NCBI GenBank assembly: GCA_021234155.1
Contig: JAJEKV010000054.1
Span: 6,421,042 to 6,485,041, forward strand
Length of the DNA stretch: 64,000 nt
DNA from: Isoetes taiwanensis
Taxonomy: Eukaryota > Streptophyta > Lycopodiopsida > Isoetales > Isoetaceae
Direction of reading: 5' to 3'
Shown here: piece by piece, positions 62,865-64,000 of the stretch
Position numbering within the stretch: the first letter of the stretch is position 1
Layout: each line of letters opens with the position of its first letter
Notes under the pieces: model-generated
Database searches by the model: none
Told to the model about the DNA's origin: nothing
What the model saw: only the letters and a program-made list of their open reading frames with translations
Translations under genes and position numbers: made by a program

Positions 62865-63510
62865 CAAAAGTGAGTCCAAATTTCAAAAGCAGTGCATATA
62901 TTCATGACAAATTTGATGACGCTCAAGACTAATGCGCTTTTTAGATATAATTGGTGTGGGGCTATGAACAATGGGGAGATAGTCTAATGGCGCCACAACA
63001 ACGAAAGCCCAAGGCTTTTATCGGGGCACATCTTCATCGTCTTTGATCCTTGCTTTAGCACCCCAATTTAACTCATTTTAGAACAACAATATGGATCGGG
63101 TATCAAAGGCTAGCATTTTACATGCTAAAATTCGTAAATTAGTCGCATGAATTTCAATGCATATTAATGGTTTGCATGCGATTGGAAAATATGCGTGTTT
63201 TGGGGCTTTTCACGGATTCAATCATGAGATTTGCGGCCTCGGAAGGATGTCGATGCTATTATTAGTAAGGTAACCTATAGAACTAGCTATATTTCATAAG
63301 GTGTGATTTTGCAAATTCATTGCTATTCTCGCTTCTAATTTTTTAGAGTATCATGAAAGGAACCATACAACAGGCATCAAATGTGCAAGTAAAAAATTCT
63401 AGTCCGGTAATTTTGAAATATCTTTGAAATATCTGGCTTTTCTTGTATTGAGACCATGATACCGGTTTACAAACCAACACACATTGCCATGTAGGCTATC
63501 TCAAGCAATG

Positions 63511-63808
63511 GTAGGAAATGGTCTTTTAACCCGTGCCTAGAGCAAGAGTTTAAAGGTTGTTTATGTTGTGTTAGAAGCCCAATGTTAATCATCCTTGTCA
63601 AAGTTATACAAACAAGGGAAGAAAGCAGGTTGAATTTGAAGTGGTTGGCTATGTGGTTGAAGAACTCGTGAATAGTGGGCATTATGACAGTGTTTTGCAA
63701 GGATTTGGAAGATGCAAACATCTTCATTGGGTCTCTAATTGTTGTGAAGGAGTTGGCCACAAAGTTTACTAGATGCAAAGACAGCTTGACAAGAACAACC
63801 TATCTTAG
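63511..63808 (+). pseudogene. CHLH N-terminal fragment, array copy 5
   Basis: Matches 55296-55590. Frame differences occur at AACTCGTGAATAG and GACAGTGTTTTGC, where copy 4 has AACTCAGGAATAG and GACAGGTTTTGC. Confidence 0.72.
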
Positions 63809-64000
63809 CAAAGATGAGACTATACAATGCAGATAGTGATTAGATAGACTTAGAGGTGATTCAATCTAAGCCGCAAGTGCAAGGTCAAGACTTCCTTAGA
63901 TACAAATTTGTTTGTTACTTATTTCGAATAAATTTAATCATAGTTTATGAGTTTTGGAAATGGTTGGGGTTCAAATCCCTTGCTCTTGAAAAGAGCAGAT

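Larger units (their letters stand above)
52526..64000 (-). mobile_element. Tandem array of the same LTR element, right block (runs off the window)
   Basis: Rest of LTR-C, internal region 4, LTR-D, partial internal region 5. The same landmarks recur at a period of about 8.22 kb (CGAGCTAAATTAGAACTG at 52526 and 60743). Orientation is the same as in the left block. Internal region 4 has the most intact captured exons and serves as the reference copy. Confidence 0.75.
61155..64000 (-). mobile_element. Array internal region 5 (cut by window end)
   Basis: Starts with the polypurine tract complement (61158-61175) and follows internal region 4 to the T-arm-like box at 63964. CTG/CAG-linked differences become dense after about 61640. 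Confidence 0.7.

Overview
The window is nuclear DNA of a land plant with a repeat-rich genome. The one clear host gene is a six-exon mitochondrial L-galactono-1,4-lactone dehydrogenase (GLDH, last step of ascorbate synthesis) on the minus strand at 27.7-30.9 kb. The retroelements are of plant type: tRNA-iMet primer sites and a Ty3/gypsy relic. Captured fragments of two plant proteins (Mg-chelatase H and a SAWADEE homeodomain protein) agree with this. I cannot fix the species; the repeat load and GLDH sequence would suit a fern or gymnosperm as well as a flowering plant.

Layout. 1-2.6 kb: a degenerate non-coding LTR element (TRIM/LARD-like). 3.17-3.57 kb: a tandem duplication carrying tRNA-like A and B boxes. 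3.6-6.5 kb: no gene seen. 6.54-27.23 kb and again 52.53-64.0 kb (window end): head-to-tail copies of an ~8.2 kb unit. I read the unit as one ~2.37 kb LTR plus a ~5.85 kb internal region of a non-autonomous LTR retrotransposon on the minus strand. The support is a perfect 12-nt tRNA-iMet primer-binding site, TGA...TCA ends and a polypurine tract. Every complete internal region carries, antisense to the element, intron-containing pieces of a SHH1/SHH2-like SAWADEE homeodomain gene (RNA-directed DNA methylation) and of CHLH. One LTR copy holds a 2.18 kb insertion with a broken papain-type protease fragment.

27.23-52.53 kb: 25.3 kb of non-array DNA that interrupts one LTR, with 1.19 kb of the LTR missing. 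It holds GLDH (27.69-30.95 kb), a pair of inverted coding relics (31.6 and 33.8 kb), a GGAA microsatellite (32.83 kb), long stretches with no recognisable gene (34-47 kb), and a 5'-truncation-free but 3'-truncated Ty3/gypsy relic (47.5-52.5 kb: LTR, gag knuckles, protease, RT, RNase H).

Sequence quality matters here. Differences between array copies cluster at CTG/CAG and nearby CG sites and are mostly small indels and scrambles, while the sequence between them is almost identical. This looks more like long-read base-calling error at methylated cytosines than evolution. The frameshifts in GLDH exons may have the same origin.
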